A stretch of 64,000 nt of DNA from Cardiocondyla obscurior (Eukaryota; Arthropoda; Insecta; Hymenoptera; Formicidae), in the NCBI RefSeq assembly GCF_019399895.1, contig NC_091871.1, forward strand, positions 2,633,001 through 2,697,000. The letters run 5' to 3'. This document shows, in pieces, positions 37,368 through 48,349 of this stretch. Numbering within the stretch: the first letter of the stretch is position 1; every line of letters begins with the position of its first letter. Below the pieces are notes generated by a model. The model was not told the origin of the DNA. It did no database searches and saw only the letters and a program-made list of their open reading frames with translations. The translations under genes and the position numbers were made by a program.

Positions 37368-38800
37368 CTCCCCGAGCCCGATCGTCTTTCCTCCGCTGGA
37401 TGCAGCCGCGATTTCGCCGACAACTGTCTCCGTTACCGCTTTGGATGATATCACGTGAATTCACTACTGCGAAATGAGAACGATGTCAAACACCCACACA
37501 ACGTCCAATGCGCAACACTCGACTGGTAGCCATCTTCAAATCACGATACTTGGTCGTAGAAATCAAATCCGCAATTGATAGTTGCGAGTTGCACATGCGT
37601 ACCTCCGCAGTGCTGAATTGGTTGAGTAGTCGCTGCCATCTTGTTAAACGGTGGATAGTCGCGGCACGCAGCAGATCGACTCCGCGCCGATGCTCTCGTT
37701 GCTGTACATACGTATGTACACTGAAAGACAGATATAGCATTTGCTTCGACGACGGCGGCTAGCGTACGTAACCTTAGCGTGGTGTGCGTCAAGTCACACA
37801 AAGACGAGGGAAGTAGTGGTGGGTCGCGTTCCCCCTCAGTCTTCGGCGACCGGCGCTTCGCGACATACGTGTGTGACTTGACGCACACCATGCTAAGATC
37901 ACGTACGCCAACCGTCGTCGCCGCAGCAAACGCCACATTTGCCTTTCAGGGTACATCGCAGGAAAATCATAGGTAAAACGTCATACAATAGCTCCTCTCT
38001 CCTCCTTTCGCGTTATATTTTTTTGCCGACGTGACGAGTAACGCGTGCAGGCGGTCTCGTAATTTGCCGGTAATTGTTTCACCAAGTAACGTTCGCTGCG
38101 CATCATATTCGGTCGTCAAATTTTGTCGCTATTTGATGAGTCTCGGTTCGCGATATCATACGAAAAGCTTGGTACGCGAAAACACCTGCCTATTCGCTAC
38201 TTAATTGATCCTTAGATCTCTAATCATATGCCCATCGTGCAGGCGTTATTTTCGTGTGCTAGAATTTTTCATGAATTCGACAAGATTCTCGAAAAATGTT
38301 TCCGCGAATGGAGGCACCGTTTACTGGCGCCTTCTGTGGGTAAAACGTATAATTATTTATCTATGCAATCGTATCCGCGATCATTTTCTACGGGTAAAGT
38401 ATAACATGTTACGCCTTACGGTCTTCTGACCGAGATTATTTTCCGCAAGTAATAAAAGATTCGAGAAGAAACTATGTTGTGCTCGTTATAAAACATTAAT
38501 ATTTTTTAATATTTGACGCTTGAATACTTGGAATAATTTACAGAGTTTTGTAGTCAGGAAGTGCCGTATTCTGTTTACGCTAACGATCGATAATTCATTT
38601 AAAATAATTAAATACAAAACTTTGTGATCGCGGATTTGTTTTTAATGATTATTTATCATTGTCCGAAGAAATAATTTAGCAGTTTCGTTTTTTGATACAT
38701 GTTATTATATTATTACGGCATTATATGGTATTGCAGGGAGGTAACGTGAAGTAACTTGATAATAATTTTAAAGGCATTTTCACGCGTTCGAGTCAAGTTT
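37368..38800. other. Divergent spacer upstream of ARGLU1
   Basis: ARGLU1 leader and promoter at the left, the inverted-repeat element in the middle, then AT-rich DNA to about 38760. No other feature was seen. Confidence 0.4.
37716..37954. repeat. 85-bp gap-free inverted repeat (MITE- or hairpin-like element)
   Basis: Left arm 37716-37800 and right arm 37870-37954 are inverted copies of each other. I count 71 of 85 matching positions with no gaps; the innermost 25 bases are identical except for one position. The spacer is 69 b. Most differences are transitions, as expected of an old duplication in CpG-rich DNA. Both arms begin with GTAC and contain a copy of GTGTGCGTCAAGTCACACA. It lies about 350 b upstream of the ARGLU1 start codon. 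It could be a miniature inverted-repeat transposon or a long hairpin locus. No coding capacity. Confidence 0.75.
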
Positions 38801-39076
38801 GAAGTCTCGAGTCAGCACTTATTAATTCGAACGCGCGCTTGATCGGTTCGATTCCGAGGTGTTCCACAGTGTAATTTTACCGCTAGCTGCACCGTGGCAG
38901 CACCGAGCGGTCCCGGCAGTTCGGTCCGCGCTTCCAGCTGTGCTGTGTCCGTCCGTCGTCGTGCCATTTCGTTCCGTTCCGCCATTCCGGTCCGTTTTGC
39001 CATTCCGGTCCGTTCCGCTGGCGACTGGCAGAAAGCAAGATGGCGCCCGTCTGTTTGCGGATACCTCTGCCGTGGA

Positions 39077-39084
39077 TATAAATA
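39077..39084 (+). promoter_or_regulatory. TATA-like box
   Basis: TATAAATA within CpG-rich DNA, about 900 b upstream of the candidate start codon at 39979. Initiation about 30 b downstream (about 39105) would give a leader near 870 nt. Inference from one motif; initiation further upstream in the 38830-39070 island is also possible. Confidence 0.35.
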
Positions 39085-39279
39085 CGCGCGAAGAGATAAA
39101 GGAGGAGAGGGATAAAAAGAGCAGTGCCGAAAAACGATCGCGGACGATTGTGCGGTCGGTGCGACGGTCGCCGTGATTGCGCCGCATCCCGTGCGCGGTA
39201 CGCGTCAACGTCGCCACGCGCCGCGGTAACGTCGCGTGAACGCGTCGGTGCCGTGCTCCCTGTGTCGTGTCGTGTCTTT

Positions 39280-39367
39280 ATGTTACGTTACATTACGTTA
39301 CGTTACGTTGTCGTGTCTCCGTCTCCGTCCTCGTTGTCGTTGCTACCGCCGCCGCCGCCGCCGCCGC
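39280..39367. repeat. TTACG pentamer repeat and (GCC)n run
   Basis: About six imperfect TTACG units (39280-39309) and eight GCC triplets (39342-39367) in the leader. Both are candidate polymorphic repeats. Confidence 0.6.
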
Positions 39368-39621
39368 TTGGCTACGTCCCAGGGAAGCCACGGATCGGCA
39401 CGAGGATCACCCGCGCCTGCCTTATCCGTCACAGGTTCAGGAAGCCTCTCACGAACGGTGCCCACCTGAGGAATGCCAGATTGGTCACGATCCCCCCGGC
39501 AGGTTGGCCTATCGGCAGGTTCGCGGTGCGCCGCGAACGTCGAGTGAGCGAGGAGAAGCCGTTTGAACGAGGGAGGAGAAGCGAAGAGAGAAAAGAAGAA
39601 AGGAAGGAAGAAAAAAAGTAA
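39280..39621 (+). other. uORF of 113 codons in the long leader
   Basis: ATG-initiated frame in the inferred 5'UTR. Its beginning is a TTACG pentamer repeat, its middle a GCC triplet run (polyproline), and its end a purine-rich Glu/Arg/Lys tail. No family similarity was recognised, so any role is more likely regulatory (uORF) than a functional protein. Confidence 0.3.
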
Positions 39622-39688
39622 ACGAAGTGCGTGCTCTCGTGGGGATTTCCCTCGCGAGGTGACCGCGGTCGCTACTCTCCCGTGACGT

Positions 39689-39970
39689 ATGTGTGTCGCG
39701 GAGGTCGTTTGTCAGACGGGTCGGCTGCCGCGAGTGTTACCGTCGTTCACGTCACCGTCGACGTCGCGTCGCGAGTGCCGTCGGCGATCTCGATGCGCTG
39801 TCGCCCTCCCTTGGAGGACCATCACCTCTGGACGCCCGGTGGAATCAGCTGTTACTGTTGCTGCTACTGCTGCTGGGACTACTAGCCCGGCAGCCCTCTG
39901 CGAGGATACTCTTCCATTGGAGCGGTGGGGCAAGGAGGCGCCGGAAGCAGCCGCGAGTCCGGAAGCATAG
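39689..39970 (+). other. uORF of 93 codons ending 8 b before the main ATG
   Basis: A second ATG-initiated frame; its stop codon (39968-39970) lies eight bases upstream of the MAFNE ATG. Termination so close to the main start would limit re-initiation. No protein similarity was recognised. Confidence 0.3.
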
Positions 39971-39978
39971 CGAAGAAG

Positions 39979-39993
39979 ATGGCCTTCAACGAG
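39979..39993 (+). CDS. Short first coding exon (MAFNE) of an unidentified gene
   Basis: ATG in a strong Kozak setting (GAAG before, G at +4), five codons, then a perfect donor GAG/GTGAGT. It closes a GC-rich leader of about 0.9 kb. I do not recognise the gene, and no coding exon that could follow is visible before the window ends. That implies a first intron of more than 24 kb, typical of insect developmental or neural regulators. It could instead be a non-coding first exon with the real start downstream. Confidence 0.4.
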
Positions 39994-40107
39994 GTGAGTA
40001 CCTGCTTATTTCGTAATTGCATCTGCAGCTCGCCTGCGAGCGTTTCGTTCGTGCATACGTCATACGTTTCCGTTGCGTCGCGATCGCGCAGCCGGACGGT
40101 TCGATTC

Positions 40108-40125
40108 CGCGGGGTTGACCCCGCG
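40108..40125. repeat. 7-bp GC hairpin just inside the intron
   Basis: CGCGGGG, TTGA loop, CCCCGCG: a perfect and very stable stem about 115 b after the first-exon donor. Function unknown. Confidence 0.5.
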
Positions 40126-43100
40126 ACCCCCAAACGCCATTCCTAACCTAACCTCCCTTTCTGCGTACAGCTGGGACGCTATCGGCCCCGCTCCGCTCCA
40201 CCCGGCGTACTCGCCTCGTCCTCCTTGCTCTCTCCGCGGTAGATCGACGTCTCTCTCTTTCTCTCTCTCTCTCTTTCTCCTGCTTTCGTGACGGGCTCGA
40301 AGACGCTCGGCGGTCGACAAGAATGAGCTTTACATAGTCGTAATTTGATGAATTTCATTTGGTAAAGCGCTTTAAATGAATCCGTTGAATGGAATATTTT
40401 AAGCCCTTCCGTTTGTATTTTACGTCACGAAAAGTTGAACTCGACGAAATAAAGATTCTATTTGCGTAAGCAGTTCGTTAATTTACACGAAAAATTCACG
40501 CAATAATTCTAATTCACATTATGTATTTTTACTCGTAATCGTTAATGAGCTATAAATCGCACTTTTTACAATCGTCATTTCTTATACGTAATCTAATCAC
40601 GATTAAACGTCGCCAGAATTACCGTTATCGCGCTATGCTATTTAACAGTTAATTTTCCTGAGAGATAAATTATTCGTCAAAAATATTTGCTACATTTTTT
40701 TCTTTTTAATAATTTTATTTAATAATAATTATTTTATAAAATTTATGAGAAACGGGAGCCAACCGACACTTTCCTTAGAACTCGTCAACGTGCGCCTAAT
40801 TAACTCGCGTCCAGAATTAATTATTAAGAGATGGAGAGAGAAAGAAATAAGCGTCATTAAAACACAACAAGCTTTTATCTCAGTTACAATAATTCTGTCA
40901 GTTTGACGTGATAGTTTCGTGATTGCTGTTATATCGTATCGCTGGCATAACATTACGCAGCTCGCAGAAATTACAATCTGTTTTGGACCGCCAGCGCATT
41001 TCGAGTGACAACAATAACATTGATGATTCTCCTCCCGGTCGTGTCGTGCCGTCAATTTTGATAAGAGACCTCGTCTCAGCAGATACTCGTTCGATAGTCG
41101 CTTACGCGATATCCCGGTACACGTGTTTACGTCTTCTCCCGATCGGTTAAAAGAAAAAAAATAATAATAAAAAAATAAAAAAGAGGAAAGAGTCGCTGTG
41201 ATTAATCACCCGAGCCTCCGAATTTTTGATACGTCAAATCGTATCTTAGTTCATTAATGAGATTGATTCGACATGTTAATAATCTTGGCGTTATTATTCC
41301 TACGTTTGTACATACCCGAGTCTCCGCAGAATGTGAGATAATATCAACCCTTTTTTGCGAGACCGTGGGAAACTTCCCATCGCTCGTTAAGATACTCTGC
41401 GCTCGGTACTGCACTGAATTTTTTTTTTTTATATTCACCGATGTCGCTGGCAAGTAATTAGTTTTATTAGCGTTCAAAAGATCCGCGCGAAGATGACCCA
41501 GTCGAGCGATAATTCACCTCTCCCGTCGCTTCGGCGAACGTTATCATCGACGCTGGTGACGCATGCACATTGTAGTAGTTGGAGTTTGTTTTATCGCGCT
41601 CGTCTAATTTCGTCGAGTCGACTCACGTAAAAAGAAAAAAAAAAAAGTGAGAAAGAAATAGAAGCTCGCGGCCCAACGCGTAATTAATACCCCGCGATCG
41701 GATTTCTTCGATAGCCACCTATAACGTTACGTACAGATTAAAACTCGAAACGTTTTCGAGCCGAGTGCGATAATCACGGAACGTGACTTCTCTCTTCTCA
41801 TGTTGCTTCTGATACTTTCAGCGAATCGTGCGTGTGCGGACGTTCGGCGCGACTCGTTCGATTTCTTCTCTCCCTGCGACCGCCTTGTCTTTACGCGATG
41901 CCAAAACAATCTCGTCATTAATTTCGTAATGTAAAAGTTAACAATTTTTTTTATCGTTTCTTCACGCTAAGTAAATATATTTTTTTTTATAAAGCACTCG
42001 ATCGACCAGTACTCCTTCCCGCGGAATTCCTTTTGAGATGTATCCGCGATTACTCCGTTCAAAGTACGCAAATTTATTTTTGACCCACGATCAACGATTA
42101 TTTCGCAACGAGATTTCGATCTCGGGGCTCATCGACGCGCTTTTCAAGATACTTATCGGCCTTTTATCTCCGTCGCATTTCGCGACTGGGTGAAATCAAT
42201 CTGATTATCCGGGATAACTGTTAAAAGACAAAGTCACGAACAAAACTACGGTTGGGATCGATCGAGATGTCATACGCATTAAATGCGTGGGGTGGGATTC
42301 CTCGTTCCTTCTACGTCTTTTGCGCTATTCTACGGCTTCGGTCTCGTAACAGGCGCTCCTCTTCCTCCCCCGGTTTTCGCAACAACGTTTATGTGCATCT
42401 CGAATGAACTCGTCGAGAATCGGGCTCCGGGTCCCCCTTCAAACTTTGAATAACCTGCGGGAGAGCTGCAAACTGTAGCCCTGATGCTGCGCACACGCGT
42501 ACTCTGCATCGCAAAACTTGGCGGCGAATTAGGGAAACTTTTCTCGCGAATTTCGAGCGGACTTGTTATTGACGTTGTTGTCGAAACGCTTGTTGTCTCG
42601 GAACTTCCCTGTAGTTCGCGTTCCGCGATATTTCAGCGAATACGACGGTGCATCTCGTACGAATTACCGTGAGGCGTCGGTCGCGAAAATCGTCAATTCT
42701 TTCTTCTCGGGATGCATTCAACTTTCCGTCGTTCACGCGGATTTAAAAAAATTATTTTTTTATCCAGCGTTTTGAGCTTCAAGAGAAATTACCAATATCG
42801 ATTCTATTCTTATCGACTTATATTTAGAAGTAGCCTTGGATGACACGCACGACTACTTATCACCGCGTATTGTTCAAATTTTATCGTATTGGTTAAAGAT
42901 GTATTATGCGCACATAGAATACGTACGTGGAGTGTATATCCGAATGTATACCGTTATTATTACGTGGGCCGGTGATCGGACGAGGCTTCGAACGCTGCTT
43001 TTGAGGTTCCTTTTTCAGGCCAACGTGTGCATGTAATTCGTGAGCGAGTAAACAGGTTACCCCCGCGACTCTCTTCATTAAAGCGACATCCGGACAACTT

Positions 43101-46100
43101 ATTTCGCAGTTCATTCAATTACCTTGTTTTTCCTTCTCCCGCGCAAACACGCTCGCAAACACGGCTAGAAAATGTTTTTAACACTATATAGATTCGATTG
43201 TCACGTAAGATGTAACATTAAACGGATTGTGTTACATTACTGTATCCTATTGAATTGCACGACGCTCGCGTACGAGGCTTGTCTCGTGTGCCTGCTCACG
43301 CGCTGTAAATTGAGATTATCGCCTTGGCTAAAAAAAATCGCGAACGGTAACGCGAATTTATTTGATTGCGCGCCGCGAGTAAATCATTTTCGAGGATAAG
43401 TCGCGTGACAGCGAACGATCGTCCCTGCGTTATAACGTTACGTAAGATCCGCGTTACGCGGCTATTTAGTGGCTCGCGTTTCCTTGGATGCGCGCCGCGT
43501 ACAGCAATGTAGGCCGGATGTGTGACAGGACGCGCTTTACCAGATGCATCGTCGGATATATATGTATATGCGACCCAGACCGTGGGCGAGCACGACGCCG
43601 TAGATAGCCCAGAATCGAACTATGGAAATTGACAAAGGCGGTCACATCCGTGATCAGAGCCGACGCTCGCGCGCGGACAATGCACCATTGTGCTCCGTTT
43701 CCAGGTGTGCGGCCTCCACTTCCTGGTAAATTAAAATTTGCCATCGTCGCCCTGACGCCACATAACGCGACGTCGAGTCGAGGTTCCTCGAAGATACTCC
43801 TCTCGCGTTCATTTCCTCGATTTCGTCCCGCGCACACGTATTCCGCGCGTAATTTCGCGCGCGAATAAAAAAAAAATACAACGCGCGTTTCTGCTCGGTG
43901 TACTCTGATAAGAGAATCTATCGGATAGTAATTTCGTTAATGCACGTGCCACGTCGTACAATTTAGATCACCCACATCGATATCGTCGTCATAAAGACGA
44001 GGCGAACGTAACAATTTTCCCTCGACAACTCCCTGCATGCGCTTGGCCGCGATCCATTTTATTTCCGATAGGATATACCCGCTACTAAAAAAAAAAAAAA
44101 AAGAAAGAAAGGAAAAGAATATCCGCGCTTTACGAGCGTTGCAAGACGCAGAAATTTTGACGGGTCTGCGATTTCAAATCTCGGTGAAATCGCTAAATAA
44201 AGACGATATACATATCTGTAAGTCGATTTCAATCTCTGAATCAAGTGAATCTTTTTCAAGCTTCCTTTACGTAATGCCGCAGATGATTCTGAAAGAATTT
44301 CCACCGCAATACAATTTCTTAATGGAGTAACTCACTATTTGCGTTTAAACGGAAACTATTTTTCATTTGTCTACAGAAAAGCTGTTTACAGCATAAAGAA
44401 ACTTTTAGTATAATGGCGTTATCAATCTTTTCGGAGATGCGAGGTTGTTGTCACAATATTACACGCAAAGTAATTGCTAGTCTTCGAGTCTCTTGAGTGC
44501 GGCGCGAATTCTCTCCGTAAACGTCTAAATTATGATTAAGCAAGCTCTCTGGGTAATCTTGTTTCACAGAAACTTAATCATTGCGACGTAGGCTCGACTC
44601 GCATGTTTCCGCGTTATAAAATTTACCTGGTAAAGATCGTTTCGAAATTAAAATTATTAATAAAAATTCCTAAGTTCGATGAATAAAAAAAAAAAAAAAG
44701 AAACAATTGTGCTTTCTTGCCTCGAAGATCTCGTCGATAATCAGCAACGTAGCACGTTAAAGTCGCTGGATTTTTTTTCTCTCCGCGGTAATATCGGGAC
44801 AATAACCGGCAAATGCTGTGGCCGGCATGGCTGAAAGAAAGTCATGGTACCCGGGAACACTCCGGGGTATCGTATTTCCCAGAGAGAACTTTTGGTTTGG
44901 GACACAACGTGCGCGCGAGAATTAAATCGTGGGTGCATTGGGGCAGGAGTTTCGTTTGATCGTAAACGCCACGGACATACGAAACCTCCCTCGTAAAGCG
45001 GGTAACAACGGTTCGTCGCGCGTCCCGTCGTGCATGCACGCGCGTATAAGTATTGACGTTCGCGCCTACATTTATCTGCGATTGCTGGGAGAGCATATGG
45101 CGCATGTGGCCGTGCTCTTATGCGTGCTCCCATGTGCACGTAGGTGATAACGCTGCGGTCGCGCACCTAACAGTTAACGCAGACGCCTTTGGCGTATTTA
45201 ACGTAGATCAAGGAGGAAACGCGGGTGGGGTAGACGAGAGGTATGTCTGGTGCCTCGTTGCAACGTACGGCGTGTGCGGCTGGCTGTTAATCTCGAAGCC
45301 AATGTATCGCGCCATGAAACTTCGTTAGTACGTCGGATTGATTACGCCGAGAGCGCGGATAAGAGCGGAGAAAGGAGGAAAGGGGAACCCGCGATGCCTG
45401 TAACGACCCAGCACGTCGTAAGAGACAGAAACGCGTTAACACGGGGCGAATTATCGACCGTAAAAGTGGACGCGATGTTTTGCGACGTATAATTAAGCCC
45501 GGAATGCATACGCAGCATGCGTCGATGCGCTCAAATAGCTTCGGGGTCTTTCTTGGTACTTCCTCACGAGCTGGCTTATCGCGCAGGAAGCAGCGAGATA
45601 ATTAATAATAAGCGAAATAGGGTAGGCAGGTGCCTCGCGCCCTTTAATAGATTACTGTCGAAAGCGTGATTAGATTAACAGAAACTGCCTTCTGATTTTT
45701 GACACGGGGCTATGCGCAACTTATACAGTTTTTTGATAACGTAAAACGCAGCTTTAGTTTTGTTCCACAAAAATTTGTTAAAAAATTTACGAAATATTAT
45801 AGAGATAGAGACGATACGAAAAAGAGATTGTAGTGGTCATTAGTTCGGTACTCAGTGATCCATGGCAGAAAACTGATAGTTTAGTGGAGAACAGTCAGGT
45901 TTAAAAGTAATCTAAGTAGTTGGTTCACCTGTTCGGCCAGACGCGATCGGCGATAAGCAAATGCGGTTTGCATGGTTGACGGATTTCCGTATATATCGAC
46001 GCATATTAACTAGTGCATGGCCCACGGATTTTTAACGTATTTCCGAAATTGTCGCCGTCGACGACGATTGCGTAATGTCGTGAAGGCGTGACTATAAAAA

Positions 46101-46202
46101 AAAGCCAGTGTAACAGGTTTTCATCTACGGTGAAAGGAAATTCCGATTCCGCGGCGATGCGTTGCGCGCGTTCGAATCAAGATAGCATTCCATCTAATAC
46201 GG

Positions 46203-46228
46203 AAAAAAAAAAAAAAAAAAAAAAAAAA
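46203..46228. repeat. Poly(A) tract of about 26 b
   Basis: Uninterrupted A run in the large intron; no retroposed sequence was recognised upstream of it. Confidence 0.8.
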
Positions 46229-48320
46229 GAAACGTGATTTGTTACGAAAATGAAGCACATCGTTACTTTGATGAGTCCTTTCTAACGAACTACGTACATT
46301 TGAACGAAGAAAGAGAAATAAAAAGTTTAAGTTGTTATTTCATTGGCAGGTTGGCGAAATATCCTGGTCTTTCTTAAAAATTTTTTATACAATCTTATTC
46401 ATAGCAATATATTTAATAGAAGTAATAGCGGCACGCTTTTAATTTTTTACTATAATTTTTCGGCCCATTATTCTAAAACTGACAAAATTTCAACTGATGG
46501 ATCTGACAAGTTGCAAAGTTCAATGAGAATTTTAAGCACGGTGATAAAGTGAAAAAGAGATGTTGCACGAGCTCTCGCGTTTCCCCAAAAGTGACCTTTA
46601 AAAATTTCCCTTGAAGCCCCGACTTTCCGTCATCCAAGTTTGCCTTCTCACTTCGTCGTCTGTCGCTCTTTGAGAACTTCTGTGAATCGCGCGCTCCATT
46701 CCATCCTTCGTCTTGAGTGCGCTCTTGAACCTCTTATCCGATCCCGTTTTTTTTTTATTGGGGGTGCTGCCATTACTTCCCTGTTTTTCGTCTTGAAATT
46801 CCTTCGGGCTAAAAGTTTGGTTCGTAAAAACAAACAAAACTTGGATTCGCCGGTGCTAGAGATCAAGGGCAGAGAAAGAATATTTATCACGTTCGTTCGA
46901 GATTTTAATATATGATAGGGAGCGTATTTATGGAATGCGCCGTGATGCTCGGAAAATTTTGCGAGTGACCACAAACTTTAGTACACATTTTGGAAAATTG
47001 ATATACGCAATGAGAAATTAGTTCGGGATAAGTCTAGCGGTGACAAGTTTAAAAATAATACATTATATCATTCTTATTAAATATATTTATGTATTTATTT
47101 ATTTATTTTAAATTTGATCTAAAAATAAATTTAATAATACTGTGATTTTATTTTCAATTTTTAATATAAAAGAATGCGCCGTAGCTATCTCGAAGTAATA
47201 ATGCATTGCTAATGCAAGTTCGGAGCATCTCACTTTTGCTGACATTACTATCTATATAGCGATGGTAATCCATCATTTTCCTGAAGCTGTCTCGTTGCAG
47301 GAAAGCATTATGAACGATATCAATAAATCATGACAGCACATTTAGACCAGTAAGTGTTTCCATGCGAATTCTTGTCAGCATGAAAGTATTCGCTAATATC
47401 GCGGAAAAATCTCAACTCCAACTCTATTTGCGGAATATGTCGGGGAGGTCAAAGTACTCAAAGTTCGAAAAAATAATGCCTTTAGTTTCGGCAAAAGTAG
47501 CCGACTGGTCGATTACCGTTTGTGAAAAATGCAACGTGTTTTCTCTTAATGTACGACTTTTGTATACGGTTAAAGGGGTTGCATTAATGACCAGTTATTT
47601 TTAATTTAATCGTAACTTATTGTGGCAATTAATTTTATTTACGAAAATAATTTTGGTAATAATATTAAATTTCTTGGATATTGAATCCAAGAACCGGGAC
47701 TTTTCACAAGACCGACAAATATTCGAAATATTCATTTTATTATCGATTACCGTTACATTAATTCATTAATATTCACGGTATTTATTCGGCGCAAAAGAAT
47801 ACGGAACGTAAAGATACGCGGCTGTTTTTCACGGATCACCGATCACGAGATATCTAAAGAAGGATGAACCGCTTAGACGGATCTTAAAATAATATATAAA
47901 ATAAATTTGCACTTTGGTGAAGAAAAATTTAGTAAATTACGTTCGTGTCGTTCTCGCGCATACCGTGACGCTTATACATATATGAAAGTCGTCGGTAAAG
48001 CGTAAAAAAGAAGTGTACCCGTGCAGGTATTTCATAATTGAATTTTGCACGAGAGGAGTTAGACGTTAATTCACGTTTCGCGCGAAGGGGTGGCGGCGGT
48101 GGATCCACTCGTAAGGAGAAAAGCACGGGGGAGGTCGGATCGACGTTGATTGAAATCCAACGTTCGTTCGCGTAGACCTGGTTTTATTTTCGAGATTGTC
48201 GATGGGAGACCGGGACCTCTCTCGTCAGTACCGAGCCCCGAGAGGAGAAAGGAATTCCATTATCCCAGAGGACCGGATCTCTCTCGGCCAGAAGCAGCCT
48301 CCCCCGTTCCTCTCTACCCT

Positions 48321-48349
48321 TTTCCTTCCTTCCTTCCTTCCTTCCTTCC
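48321..48349. repeat. (CCTT)n microsatellite
   Basis: Six to seven TTCC tetramers in a pyrimidine-rich stretch. Confidence 0.8.

Noticed and set aside
38844..38854. GGTTCGATTCC, a tRNA B-box match (also at 40098-40108)
   Set aside because: No A box at the right spacing and no cloverleaf or acceptor stem around either copy.
40142..40154. CCTAACCTAACCT, insect telomere-like repeat
   Set aside because: Only about two and a half units; such short runs are common and not an interstitial telomere.
46203..46228. Poly(A) tract as a sign of a processed pseudogene
   Set aside because: No coding or RNA-gene sequence was recognised upstream, and similar homopolymers are frequent throughout the window.
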